A stretch of DNA of 64,000 nucleotides from Cyanobacteria bacterium SIG29 (GTDB lineage: Bacteria > Cyanobacteriota > Vampirovibrionia > Gastranaerophilales > Gastranaerophilaceae), in NCBI GenBank assembly GCA_015152515.1, contig SUTV01000004.1, positions 1-64,000 on the forward strand. Reading direction: 5' to 3'. This document shows positions 1 through 8,283 of this stretch, one piece after another. Position 1 is the first letter of the stretch, and each line of letters opens with the position of its first letter. The notes below the pieces were generated by a model. That model saw nothing but the letters and a program-made list of their open reading frames with translations. It did no database searches and was not told the origin of the DNA. A program made the translations under genes and the position numbers.

Positions 1-50
1 CTCTGCTCACAACTCGCTGAACCCAAAACGGGGGTTCTGCGTCTTCCCCC
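1..50. other. GC-rich structured stretch at the window edge, unassigned
   Basis: This stretch is far richer in G+C than its surroundings and can form two mutually exclusive hairpins on the + strand. GAACCC can pair with GGGTTC, or the GGGGG run can pair with the CCCCC run about 11 bases further on. It could be the end of a structural RNA gene or a leader cut by the window edge. I could not match it to tRNA, tmRNA, SRP RNA or RNase P RNA by eye, so no name is given. Confidence 0.3.
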
Positions 51-61
51 AATAAATAAAG

Positions 62-93
62 ATAGTTTATGTCATAAGTCAAAACTATTTTTT
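62..93 (+). terminator. Possible weak intrinsic terminator
   Basis: The arms ATAGTTT and AAACTAT flank a 13-base loop and are followed by a run of T. The stem contains one G-C pair only, so this is a weak candidate. It would end a + strand transcript coming from the structured sequence at the left edge. Confidence 0.3.
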
Positions 94-95
94 AA

Positions 96-176
96 TGTCG
101 ATGGGGGGACTTGAACCCCCACAGCGTTAGCCACATGCACCTCAAGCATGCGTGTCTACCATTCCACCACATCGAC
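96..176 (-). tRNA. tRNA-Leu(GAG)
   Basis: On the minus strand the acceptor strand GTCGATG pairs with CATCGAC. The D-arm region reads GTGGAATGGTAGACACG, as in leucine tRNAs. The anticodon stem CATGC/GCATG encloses the loop TTGAGGT, giving anticodon GAG at 141-143. A long variable arm is present, as expected of a class II tRNA, and the T arm reads GGGGGTTCAAGTCCCCC. The 3' CCA is not encoded, so CCA must be added after transcription. Confidence 0.96.
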
Positions 177-236
177 AAGGTTTTTCTAATCTTAATAGAT
201 TTTGATTTTTTTTACAATATAAAATAAAATAAAAAT

Positions 237-845
237 ATGAATTATATTTGGTATTTTTTAATCGCAATTTCTATAATATTCGGCGCAATTAATGGCACCT
301 TAAATGAAGTTGCAAATGCTATTTTTTCCGGCACACAACTAGCAATTAAAATAATTCTAACCCTGCTTGGAATTATGACTTTTTGGCTTGGGATTATGAA
401 AATAGCAGAAAAATCAGGCATAGTTGAATGGCTATCAAAATTATTAACACCAATTGCAAAACTGATTTTCCCAGAATTACCTAAAAACAGTCCAATTATA
501 GGTGATGTTGCAATGAATTTTTCTGCAAACGCACTAGGTTTAGCAAATGCAGCAACACCAATTGGAATAAAAGCTATTGAAGGTATGCAAGAAATAAATA
601 AAGACAAATCAACCGCATCTGATTCTATGTGTACACTTCTAGCAATGAATACAGCTGGTTTCCAACTAATACCGGCAACAGTTATTGCTCTTTTAGCGGC
701 AAATGGGTGCGAAAGACCAACAGAAATTATAATTCCAACATTGATTGTTACCTCAACTGCATTTATATCTGCAATTATAATAGCAAAAATTTTCAAAAGA
801 ATTTTCCCACCTCAACAAGTTAGCGAGGTAGAAAATGCCGATTAA
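237..845 (+). CDS. spmA: Spore maturation protein A-like membrane protein
   Basis: The 202-residue protein has hydrophobic segments throughout and the NFSANALGLANAATPIG stretch of the SpmA / nucleoside-recognition Gate family, matching the usual length of about 195 residues. In Bacillus, SpmA and SpmB act together in spore cortex dehydration. Homologues occur widely in bacteria that do not sporulate, where the role is unknown, probably transport across the inner membrane. The stop overlaps the start of spmB by 11 bases, so the two are translated as a pair. No clear ribosome binding site precedes the ATG. Confidence 0.85.
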   Translation: MNYIWYFLIAISIIFGAINGTLNEVANAIFSGTQLAIKIILTLLGIMTFWLGIMKIAEKSGIVEWLSKLLTPIAKLIFPELPKNSPIIGDVAMNFSANALGLANAATPIGIKAIEGMQEINKDKSTASDSMCTLLAMNTAGFQLIPATVIALLAANGCERPTEIIIPTLIVTSTAFISAIIIAKIFKRIFPPQQVSEVENAD

Positions 846-1374
846 AGAAATTATTGATTTAATATCACTTTGGGCGCTACCAGCTATTATTCTAATAATT
901 TTAACAGTAGCAATTTTTAGAAAAGTTCCTATCTATGAAGCATTCATAGACGGTGCAAAAAATGGAGTAAAAGTTACAGGGAATATTATTCCCTACTTAG
1001 TAGCTATAATTGTTGCTATTTCAATGTTAAGAGCATCTGGCGCTATCGATTCATTAGCAACATTGTGTTGTGGTTTTTTAGAAAAAATCAATTTACCTGC
1101 AGATGTTCTTCCTCTTGCTTTTGTTCGTTCATTGTCAGGAAGCGCAGCTGTTGGCGTATTTTCAGACATTTTAGCGAACAATGATGTAAATTCTTACACA
1201 TCAAAACTATCAGCAATTATGCTTGGAAGTAGCGAAACCACGTTTTATGTACTAACTGTTTATTTTGGTGCCGTTGGAATAAAAAAATACCGATACGCAC
1301 TTTTAACAGGCTTATCTGCAGACCTTATTGGAATAATTATGGCAATTATTGTTGCAAGATTTTTCTTTGCTTAA
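835..1374 (+). CDS. spmB: Spore maturation protein B-like membrane protein
   Basis: At 179 residues it matches SpmB in length and content, with the motif RSLSGSAAVGVF and the segment LGSSETTFYVLTVYFGAVG seen in this family. Both lie in a Gate-type domain with several membrane helices. Its ATG lies inside the end of spmA, with an AGCGAGG-like site upstream, so the pair is an operon. It probably forms a hetero-complex with SpmA in the inner membrane. The surrounding genes suggest a non-sporulating host, so the name reflects family membership only. Confidence 0.85.
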   Translation: MPIKEIIDLISLWALPAIILIILTVAIFRKVPIYEAFIDGAKNGVKVTGNIIPYLVAIIVAISMLRASGAIDSLATLCCGFLEKINLPADVLPLAFVRSLSGSAAVGVFSDILANNDVNSYTSKLSAIMLGSSETTFYVLTVYFGAVGIKKYRYALLTGLSADLIGIIMAIIVARFFFA

Positions 1375-1385
1375 AACAACAAGGT

Positions 1386-2825
1386 TTAAAAATCGTTTAA
1401 TTGATTAATATACGATTTAACAACAAATGAATTTTTCGCAAAAACATTACCTACTTTGTCATAAAAGGCATCACTTTTTTGAACAGCTTTTAAATCGGCA
1501 GCTGTAAATATTTTAGATAATTCAAACAAATTACCATCACGCAAATCATTAGCAACTTTATAAAGTCTTTTTTCTTTTTCTTCATCAGTTTTTATTTCAC
1601 TACTGTTTGTATAACCAAGCCATTCATGATTTTTTATAATAGAATACAATTTTTCAGACTCTTCTTCTGAAAGATTAAATTTTTTAGCGATAAAAAATGC
1701 GTCAAAAGCACTTTCACGCGCATGTTGTTTATCTTTAATGGCTTCCGTTTTGTTACTATCATGCAACAAAGCAGATAATAACATTATTTTTTTATCACTT
1801 TCATCTAACTGTCTATACTCTGGCTGTTGAGCAATTTTTTGTACTACTTTTAAAGAATGTTTAAACACATCAAATTCATGAGTTCCATGCTGTTGCCTAT
1901 CTATTTGAGTTCTTAATTCAGGACATACAGATAAAATATGATTAATGTATTTTTCTAAATTTTTATTAGAACAAGAAACATAATTATCTTGAGAAAACTT
2001 AATTACATTAGAACGCAATTTTTCAACCACAGCTCTTGTTTTTGCTTCTTCAATATTAATCAATTTATTTTCATCATTTGAATTTGTAGGATAACCAACA
2101 ATAATATATTTATTTTGTTCTTTTGGATGAGATTTTAACTCAAACCCAAAATAATCAAATACTTTTTGCCTTTCCTTTTCTGTTAAATCTTTTACACTTG
2201 AAAAAACATCCTCGATGAAAGCATCTTTTGAATAATCTTGATGTATTTCAATAGCATTAAATTCTTCATCTGAAATATCAGCTAAAATTTCGGACAGTTC
2301 AAATAAAGTAGCATTAAATCTACTTATTTGATTTTGAGTCAATTCATTAGTATTAATACCAATCGAACTAATTAAACCTTTCATTAAAGAAGAATATTCA
2401 TCTTCATTTGTTGGAAAAAGTGGAAAATCTTTCTTTGCGACCTCACTTACAGAAAATAAATCAGAATTATATCTAACTAAAGAATGGAGTGTTGAACGTT
2501 TTTGCAAATAATCTAACTCATTAATATTATTAATGCCATATAAATCAACCAAATCTGAAATGATTTTATAATCAGAAGTAGAATAACTTAAAAGTTTTTC
2601 TTCCCCAATTTTGCTTGTTAATTTAGAAAAATCCTCTTGCGATAAATCTTTTTTCTCGCCAGCAAAACTAACAACAGCCCTGCCATAGCGTTGTAAAGCA
2701 TCAAGAGACGATACTTGAACTTGCTTATTTTCAATTACTTTTTTATTTTGCTTATTTACTTTAATCTTTGAGCTAACAGACTCATTAACATTTTTAAGTC
2801 CATTTAAAGAATTAATATAATCCAA
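1386..2825 (-). CDS. HD-domain protein, putative metal-dependent phosphohydrolase
   Basis: This 479-residue protein has an HD-type domain in its C-terminal third. A histidine in HEFDVFKHSL is followed by the HD pair in LLHDSNK and a later NHEWLGY, in the order found in HD phosphohydrolases. The first 300 residues match nothing I recognise, although VSFAGEKK near residue 53 resembles the short SFAG motif of other proteins in this window. The start is TTG at 2825 with a good GGAG site six bases upstream; there is no early in-frame ATG. Substrate is unknown. It ends 11 bases from the convergent spmB. Confidence 0.7.
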   Translation of the reverse strand: MDYINSLNGLKNVNESVSSKIKVNKQNKKVIENKQVQVSSLDALQRYGRAVVSFAGEKKDLSQEDFSKLTSKIGEEKLLSYSTSDYKIISDLVDLYGINNINELDYLQKRSTLHSLVRYNSDLFSVSEVAKKDFPLFPTNEDEYSSLMKGLISSIGINTNELTQNQISRFNATLFELSEILADISDEEFNAIEIHQDYSKDAFIEDVFSSVKDLTEKERQKVFDYFGFELKSHPKEQNKYIIVGYPTNSNDENKLINIEEAKTRAVVEKLRSNVIKFSQDNYVSCSNKNLEKYINHILSVCPELRTQIDRQQHGTHEFDVFKHSLKVVQKIAQQPEYRQLDESDKKIMLLSALLHDSNKTEAIKDKQHARESAFDAFFIAKKFNLSEEESEKLYSIIKNHEWLGYTNSSEIKTDEEKEKRLYKVANDLRDGNLFELSKIFTAADLKAVQKSDAFYDKVGNVFAKNSFVVKSYINQLNDF

Positions 2826-3032
2826 TTTTCACTCCAGAATTGTATATAAATGTTATCGACATTAATAAAAATTACTTTAATTTTATAGATTACTAGCAAA
2901 AAAATAAAACTTCTGATTTTAAAAAAATAAAAACTCCCTGTTAAAAATTGTATTTTTAACACTTATAATTGTGTTTTTATCCATTTTATATCTTTTTTAT
3001 TTCTATTTTATGACAAAAAACCTATTTTTAAG

Positions 3033-3164
3033 CAAAAAAAAGCCACTTCGTGAGTGGTCTATTTCTGCATCCTAATGGTCTCTTTTGTGTTTATTATTTA
3101 GGAGTTTATATGTGTTCGGGGTTGTAATATTTCGTTTAGTGTATTACTTACACTTAAATCTTAC
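3033..3164 (-). ncRNA. Candidate small RNA of about 130 nt
   Basis: A strong minus-strand promoter (see next entry) and an intrinsic terminator frame a stretch with no minus-strand reading frame of note. The terminator stem CCACT/AGTGG is followed on the minus strand by nine T. Two further hairpins lie inside: AGTGTA/TACACT near the 5' end and TCCTAA/TTAGGA in the middle. The middle one holds an ACTCCT sequence that could pair with ribosome binding sites. The RNA begins about 75 bases beyond the upstream radical SAM gene, so it could also be a processed tail of that mRNA. I do not recognise the family. Confidence 0.5.
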
Positions 3165-3170
3165 ATTATT

Positions 3171-3198
3171 ATTATGACACATATTAAAAAGATGTCAA
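3171..3198 (-). promoter_or_regulatory. Sigma-70 type promoter for the small RNA
   Basis: On the minus strand TTGACA (3193-3198) is followed after 16 bases by CATAAT (3171-3176). The -35 is perfect and the -10 has one mismatch. Overlapping TAATAA alternatives lie one or two bases downstream. Confidence 0.6.
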
Positions 3199-3239
3199 CC
3201 CCTTACTTTTTGCAATATTAAGTTTTTTTAAGTCGGATT

Positions 3240-4781
3240 TTAACAACCAGCTAAAAGTCTTTCGTATTCAGCTTTTAAGAACTTTTCATCCCGAGAATGT
3301 TCTATAAAATCCCACACTAAATCTTCAAAATTTTGTTCATTTAAAGCATATTTATCTGAACATGGTAATTTTTTTGCTTCAAAAAATTCTTTATAAACAG
3401 ATTTAAAAGCACCTAAACTGCCACCTTGCTTATAAACTTCAATTAAATATGGAGTTAATTTATCATCGCCCCTCGATAAAAGAGACTGGATATAATCCCA
3501 CTTTACACTACCAGTTCTTGCTTTAACACCAATTTTTGCAAATTGTTTTTTAATATATTCATTTTTCTTTTCAAGAGCTTTTGTATCTTCTCTTTTTGCA
3601 TATTGAAAAGGAGTATGAGCTTTTGGCACAAAAGTTGAAAAACTAGGAATTAAATTAAATGTTTTATATTTTTGTTTAATTTCCTTGCATAAATCAACAA
3701 ACGCATCTAAATCTTCATAAGTTTCTGTTGGAAGCCCTAATATTCCATACATTTTTAGACCAGAAAAACCATGCGCAACCATTTTATCAACAACACCTAA
3801 AATATCTTGTTTTGTTAATTGTTTATTTATAACTTTTCTTAATCTATCACTACCTGCTTCAATCGCAATTGTAGCAGTTCTTTGTCCACATTTACGCAAC
3901 ATTTCTAATGTCTTATCAGAAACATAATCTGCTCTTAAAGATGAAACTGTAACTTCTAACTCCATTCCAGAATCAACTTTATCAATAATGTATTGGCAAA
4001 TATCATCTATTCTTGGATGAGCACAAATCAAAGCACCTAACAAAGCAATTTTATTTGTATATTTTAAACCCAATTCAATTTTTTCAATTATTTCTTCATA
4101 AGAACAGAACCTAACTGGTCTATTAATAAAAGAAGTCAAACAAAAAGCGCAACTCTGTGAACATCCACGCTCCACCTCAATAATAAAAGTATTAGCAAAA
4201 AAACAATTCTCTGTAAGAATTGGAGTAGAAACACAAGACAACTTTTGAACAGTTGCTTTTTTAACTTTATTCTTTAGAGAAGGGACATAAACACCTTCAA
4301 TTTTAGTTAAAGCTTCAAGTTTTTCTCTCTTTGATAAATCATCATTTTTTATAACATCAAAAATTTGATTAATCATAGGTTCAGCGTCACCCACCATAAT
4401 AAAATCAAACATTTTTGCATATGGTTCAGGATTAGCTGTTAAAACAGGGCCGCCAGCAAATATTAAAGGAGTTCTTTCGTCTCTATCTTGCGCTAGAAAT
4501 GGTATGTTATATTTTTCTAAAATTGATAACATTCCAAGAAAATCAACTTCAAAAGAAAATGAAAATGAAATCAAATCTACATTTTCAGGTTTTATTTGCG
4601 TTTTTTCTGTATCAGTAAAAATTCTTTCTGCATATACACCTTCTATGCAATCAATCATTTTAAATACTGTCAAAAAGCCAAGTGATGACATTCCGAAATT
4701 ATAAACAGTAGGAAATGCACACCAAACATTTATTTTAGTTTCCTGAGTTTTATTTGTCTGATAAAGAAAAACTTCCCCCAT
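3240..4781 (-). CDS. B12-binding-type radical SAM protein
   Basis: The 513-residue protein has an N-terminal region of about 170 residues resembling the cobalamin-binding fold of the B12/radical SAM class (FAGGPVLTANPEP, MVGDAEPMINQIF). A radical SAM domain follows, with CSQSCAFC (CX3CX2C) holding the [4Fe-4S] cluster near residue 208. The C-terminal part (GLPTETYEDLDAFVDLC, then PFQYAKRED) fits the uncharacterised family of fused radical SAM proteins. Substrate is unknown. The ATG overlaps the stop of the upstream AI-2E-family gene as TAATG, so the two are translationally coupled. Confidence 0.85.
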   Translation of the reverse strand: MGEVFLYQTNKTQETKINVWCAFPTVYNFGMSSLGFLTVFKMIDCIEGVYAERIFTDTEKTQIKPENVDLISFSFSFEVDFLGMLSILEKYNIPFLAQDRDERTPLIFAGGPVLTANPEPYAKMFDFIMVGDAEPMINQIFDVIKNDDLSKREKLEALTKIEGVYVPSLKNKVKKATVQKLSCVSTPILTENCFFANTFIIEVERGCSQSCAFCLTSFINRPVRFCSYEEIIEKIELGLKYTNKIALLGALICAHPRIDDICQYIIDKVDSGMELEVTVSSLRADYVSDKTLEMLRKCGQRTATIAIEAGSDRLRKVINKQLTKQDILGVVDKMVAHGFSGLKMYGILGLPTETYEDLDAFVDLCKEIKQKYKTFNLIPSFSTFVPKAHTPFQYAKREDTKALEKKNEYIKKQFAKIGVKARTGSVKWDYIQSLLSRGDDKLTPYLIEVYKQGGSLGAFKSVYKEFFEAKKLPCSDKYALNEQNFEDLVWDFIEHSRDEKFLKAEYERLLAGC

Positions 4782-5827
4782 TATTTTTCCTCTTCTTTGG
4801 ATTTATGATTAATAGTCTTTAAATATAACTCATCAAACAATGTCAATAATAAAGCAGCAATTGCCGGAGATAAAATAACACCCCATACACCCAAGAATTG
4901 TGCGGCAATTAAAAAAGCAAAAATAATTATCAAAGGATGTAAGTCTAAAAATTTTCCAAAAACATATGGTCTAACAAAATTATTTGAAAACCATTGTGCT
5001 GCCAAATAAATAAGTGCTGTTAAAATAACAACTAACCATCCTTGTTGTGATGCACATAAAATACCCAATATAAATGCTACCGTTGGACCAACGATAGGAA
5101 TAATATCCAATAATCCAGCTATTAAACCTAATAACACAGCATAATCAACTTTCAACAACATTAATCCAATAGCTGTAAAAATAGCAACTGTTGTCATTGA
5201 TAAAATTTGAGCAATAACATATCCACCAACCTTTTTTTCAATGCTAACATATACATCTTTTGCTTTTAATTTAAATTTTGGTGGGAAAATTTTAATTACA
5301 GCATCACGCAATAAATTCTTTTCATACACTAAGTAAAACACAATAACACCCATTGTAATGAAGACAGTAATTGTTTCCATAATAGAAACTGTTATATTTA
5401 TTGATTTACCAACCAAACCTGACGCCATTTGCGAAGATGCATTTGTAACAGAGCTCATATCAACATAATCAAAAACAGGTTTACCCATAATAGTTTTTGC
5501 ACTCAAATATGCCATTGTGCTATCTACAAAGGCTGGCACTTTAGAAATTAATTGATGAATTTCTTGAATTGATATTGAAATTATTGGAATAAAGAATAAA
5601 AGTATAACTAAAATCGTACTTATAATAACTATTGTTGAAGCAAGCCCACGAGAAATATTTTTCACATTGCTCAATTTATCAACAGCCGGTGTTAAAGAAC
5701 AAGCTAAAACAAATGAAGCGAAAGCTAACAATGCAACATTTTTTATTTGACAGATAAAATATATTAAAAATATTGCCATTCCAACAAAAATAATAGTTTT
5801 CAAATTTTCATTTTTATTCCAAAACAT
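4781..5827 (-). CDS. AI-2E family transporter (UPF0118 permease)
   Basis: This 348-residue membrane protein has about eight hydrophobic segments. The signature PIVGPTVAFILGILCA sits after the central re-entrant region, together with LDLHPLIIIFAFLIAAQFLGVWG; both are typical of the PerM/YdiK/TqsA family. Members export small molecules or ions, and the substrate cannot be told from sequence. ATG follows AGGAG with six bases spacing. An extended -10 (TGTTATAAT on the minus strand) lies just upstream. It is coupled to the downstream radical SAM gene by a one-base overlap. Confidence 0.87.
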   Translation of the reverse strand: MFWNKNENLKTIIFVGMAIFLIYFICQIKNVALLAFASFVLACSLTPAVDKLSNVKNISRGLASTIVIISTILVILLFFIPIISISIQEIHQLISKVPAFVDSTMAYLSAKTIMGKPVFDYVDMSSVTNASSQMASGLVGKSINITVSIMETITVFITMGVIVFYLVYEKNLLRDAVIKIFPPKFKLKAKDVYVSIEKKVGGYVIAQILSMTTVAIFTAIGLMLLKVDYAVLLGLIAGLLDIIPIVGPTVAFILGILCASQQGWLVVILTALIYLAAQWFSNNFVRPYVFGKFLDLHPLIIIFAFLIAAQFLGVWGVILSPAIAALLLTLFDELYLKTINHKSKEEEK

Positions 5828-5851
5828 TTAATGCTCCTTTTATTTGCAACA

Positions 5852-5860
5852 ATTATAACA
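5852..5860 (-). promoter_or_regulatory. Extended -10 element upstream of the AI-2E permease gene
   Basis: The minus strand reads TGTTATAAT, a perfect extended -10, about 25 bases before the gene start. No good -35 is visible, which is common for extended -10 promoters. Confidence 0.4.
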
Positions 5861-5960
5861 TATTTTATTATTAACTTAATAAGCAAGTCAGATTATATCT
5901 AGAGTTTTATCTAAAAATAAACTTATAAAACAAACACCATAAACACCAATATAAAATGGT

Positions 5961-6647
5961 TTATTTTAACATTTTACTAGTACAACCGGCACCATTCATA
6001 TCTGAAGCTGAAGAAGTTGAACAATAAGTATCTTCTGGATAAGTTGTTCCTTTCGCACCCATCGGTTTTAAAGAACCATTATCCATAACCTGAAACATAA
6101 ATAAATCTTTGCCTAACCTATTTGGTTTTTTACCAAAACCATTAACATCAACAGAAATGTACAAAATCTTAGTAACATCATAATTTTCAAGCAAAACAAG
6201 GGTTCCATCTGTTAATACAAACTGCCCATCATCAAAAGGAGACATATAAATTTTAGATTTACCATTATATGTTAAATATTCAGTTTTATTTTTTTTATCA
6301 AACGCCCCATTGTCTTGATTTGGTACACAAGCTGTATTAACATCATCATTTCCCAAACCACAATCAGTCATAACATTAAAATATTTTATCAACTCTGGCT
6401 TTAAAGTATGTGTTCCTTCATAATCAACAGGAGAAAGAGGTATTCCATTTTCAATTTTATATTTATAAAGTACTTGTTGTAAGACTGAAGCATTTTTTTT
6501 CAAGGCTGATTTAATTGCAATATCATTTGTTGAATTATTAAGAGAAGGTATTGTCATAGCAGCCACAACACCAATTATAACCAATGTAATCAATACTTCT
6601 GCTAATGTAAAACCAAAATATTTATTTGTTTTTATCTTTTTATCCAA
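5961..6647 (-). CDS. Type IV pilin-like protein with prepilin leader
   Basis: The protein starts with a short basic leader and the prepilin cleavage motif G|FTLAEVL, including the conserved Glu at +5, followed by the hydrophobic helix ITLVIIGVVAAMTIPSL. The remaining 180 residues are a globular domain with four cysteines that may form disulfides. Cleavage by a PilD-type peptidase and assembly into a pilus or pseudopilus is expected. The start is TTG with an AGGT-like site; no ATG exists before the leader. The Cys-rich radical SAM gene lies just upstream, 78 bases away in the same direction. Confidence 0.85.
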   Translation of the reverse strand: MDKKIKTNKYFGFTLAEVLITLVIIGVVAAMTIPSLNNSTNDIAIKSALKKNASVLQQVLYKYKIENGIPLSPVDYEGTHTLKPELIKYFNVMTDCGLGNDDVNTACVPNQDNGAFDKKNKTEYLTYNGKSKIYMSPFDDGQFVLTDGTLVLLENYDVTKILYISVDVNGFGKKPNRLGKDLFMFQVMDNGSLKPMGAKGTTYPEDTYCSTSSASDMNGAGCTSKMLK

Positions 6648-6725
6648 TTTTGACCTGTATATAATAAACTACTTATAAAATGCCACCTTATACCTGTTTT
6701 AAAACATTCGCTTTTTGCTTTAAAC

Positions 6726-7697
6726 TTACTTTCTTTCTCTCAAAACCGCTAAAGCTTCACAATATATTTCAAGTTCTAAATTCAATTCTTTAGCACGTTT
6801 TTCAATATACGAAATTTTTTCATAAATATCTTGTGTAAATTCTGGCTGATGAGTATTATACCAATCTTGCTCAACACTTAAACTAACAGCTTTTACACCA
6901 TTTCTTATAACTTCATCAAACCATAAATCTATTTCTTCATAGCTATCATTAGTGTCAGGAATTAAAATAAATTTAACCATAACTAATTTTTTATCAACTG
7001 CCGCTTTTAGATATTTGCGGATATTTTCCCACACTTTTTTATAAGTTTTAACTTGTTTTATTTTTTCATATGTTTCTTCGCAACCCGAATCTGTCGAAAT
7101 AACAATACTCATAACACCAAGTTTTAAAGCTTTTTCAATAGCTTTAGAATACTTTATGGCAGATGTATTTATTCTTATATTTTTAGCGCCATTATTAACA
7201 AAAATATCTATAAGCTTATCAAAATCATCTAAAATAGTTGGTTCACCACCACCAAAACAAAGACAAGATTCATCAACCTTTTTGATAATACCTTTTTTAA
7301 ACATATCCTTAACTATTGGATATATTTTATATTCTTTAAATTTATTAAAAGCTTTTTTATCATTAGCAGTATAACAATATACGCAATTACAATTACATTT
7401 TGTCCAATGATTAAAGGTGAAGTGATTTACATAATTTTCTTCATCCCAATCTTTTTCAAATAGATAAATACAATCTTTGCAAGCGTCTAAATATTTACCT
7501 TCTTTATGCATTTGTTTAAGCTCTTCTTTTTTTGCAAAAAAAGCTTCCCAATCAAGATTTTTACCATGAAAATCTGAAAACATAGTTGTCTGGTATTCTG
7601 TTTCTCTACCTTGTAAATAGCCATAACAACATAAACGGATTTCATCCGTTCTAAATTCCATACCTCTATTTACCCACTGACAACTTTTATAACGCAT
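6726..7697 (-). CDS. Radical SAM protein with N-terminal Cys-rich region (paralogue of 53104-54138)
   Basis: The 323-residue protein carries the radical SAM motif CNCNCVYC (CX3CX2C) near residue 110 and GGGEPT after it. Before this domain lies a Cys-rich segment (SCQW, LCCYGYL, CKDCIYLFE) that looks like an auxiliary cluster or SPASM-like part placed at the N-terminus rather than the usual C-terminus. The gene at 53104-54138 has the same layout (FHGKNLDWE versus YHGEMIDWE), so they are paralogues. ATG follows GAGGT with good spacing. Substrate is unknown; the adjacent downstream gene encodes a pilin-like protein. Confidence 0.8.
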   Translation of the reverse strand: MRYKSCQWVNRGMEFRTDEIRLCCYGYLQGRETEYQTTMFSDFHGKNLDWEAFFAKKEELKQMHKEGKYLDACKDCIYLFEKDWDEENYVNHFTFNHWTKCNCNCVYCYTANDKKAFNKFKEYKIYPIVKDMFKKGIIKKVDESCLCFGGGEPTILDDFDKLIDIFVNNGAKNIRINTSAIKYSKAIEKALKLGVMSIVISTDSGCEETYEKIKQVKTYKKVWENIRKYLKAAVDKKLVMVKFILIPDTNDSYEEIDLWFDEVIRNGVKAVSLSVEQDWYNTHQPEFTQDIYEKISYIEKRAKELNLELEIYCEALAVLRERK

Positions 7698-7744
7698 AAA
7701 AATACCTCTTTAATTATTTTACATAATAGAGGGACTATAAGCAA

Positions 7745-7823
7745 CTGGATTACTTCGTCATTTTATTCCTCGTAATGACATAAAGCCGTCATTGCGAGTA
7801 AATTTATTTGCGTGGCAATCCAG
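7745..7823. repeat. Intergenic palindromic repeat of the GTCATTGCGAG type
   Basis: The element starts with CTGGATTAC and ends with GGCAATCCAG, which are near inverted copies. It contains two internal opposed copies of a GTCATT / AATGAC motif plus GTCATTGCGAG. This is the usual layout of small dispersed palindromic repeats in many bacterial genomes. It explains the spurious minus-strand ORF 7763-7984. It lies between divergent genes. Confidence 0.55.
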
Positions 7824-7877
7824 AAAGCAAGACATTTATAATGACAACTTTGCTCTAAATAAGTTATAATTAGGATT

Positions 7878-8267
7878 ATGAAAAAATTATATCTTTTTAT
7901 TTTATCATTTTTTATTACATTTTTTATGTTTAATATAACTTTTGCATCTGACAACAAAGTAAAAGATAAACTTAAAAAATACAAAGAAACAGAAACTATC
8001 TCATTAGATAATTATCTTTTAAAAATTAAAAATTCAAAAGATAGACAATCCCTTAAAATAAATAAATACGGAGATGTAACATACAAGAAGAAAGTAATAA
8101 TTACTTCAACTGGAGAAACTATTAACAATTTTAATTGTGGAGATTCATATCTTTTGCTAAAAATATACATAGTTGCCAGTGGTGCAAAACCACACAAGGG
8201 ATGTGATGAAAAAAATTATATAGAAAACGGAATATATGGTTTGGGTTGTTACATTGATAGAAAATAA
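7878..8267 (+). CDS. Small secreted protein of unknown function
   Basis: The 129-residue product starts with a clear signal peptide (MKKLYLFILSFFITFFMFN...FAS) with a likely cleavage after Ala-Ser near residue 24. The mature part is basic and rich in Lys and beta-prone residues, with three Cys in the last 60 residues. ATG follows TAGGATT. I recognise no domain. It would be exported to the periplasm or beyond. Confidence 0.6.
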   Translation: MKKLYLFILSFFITFFMFNITFASDNKVKDKLKKYKETETISLDNYLLKIKNSKDRQSLKINKYGDVTYKKKVIITSTGETINNFNCGDSYLLLKIYIVASGAKPHKGCDEKNYIENGIYGLGCYIDRK

Positions 8268-8283
8268 GAAATTTCAATAATGA

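Noticed and set aside
242-796. 184-aa minus-strand ORF opposite spmA
   Set aside because: It is a shadow of spmA in antisense; no ribosome binding site and no domain.
7763-7984. Minus-strand ORF of 73 aa
   Set aside because: It reads through a palindromic repeat and the antisense of the secreted-protein gene; no coding character.
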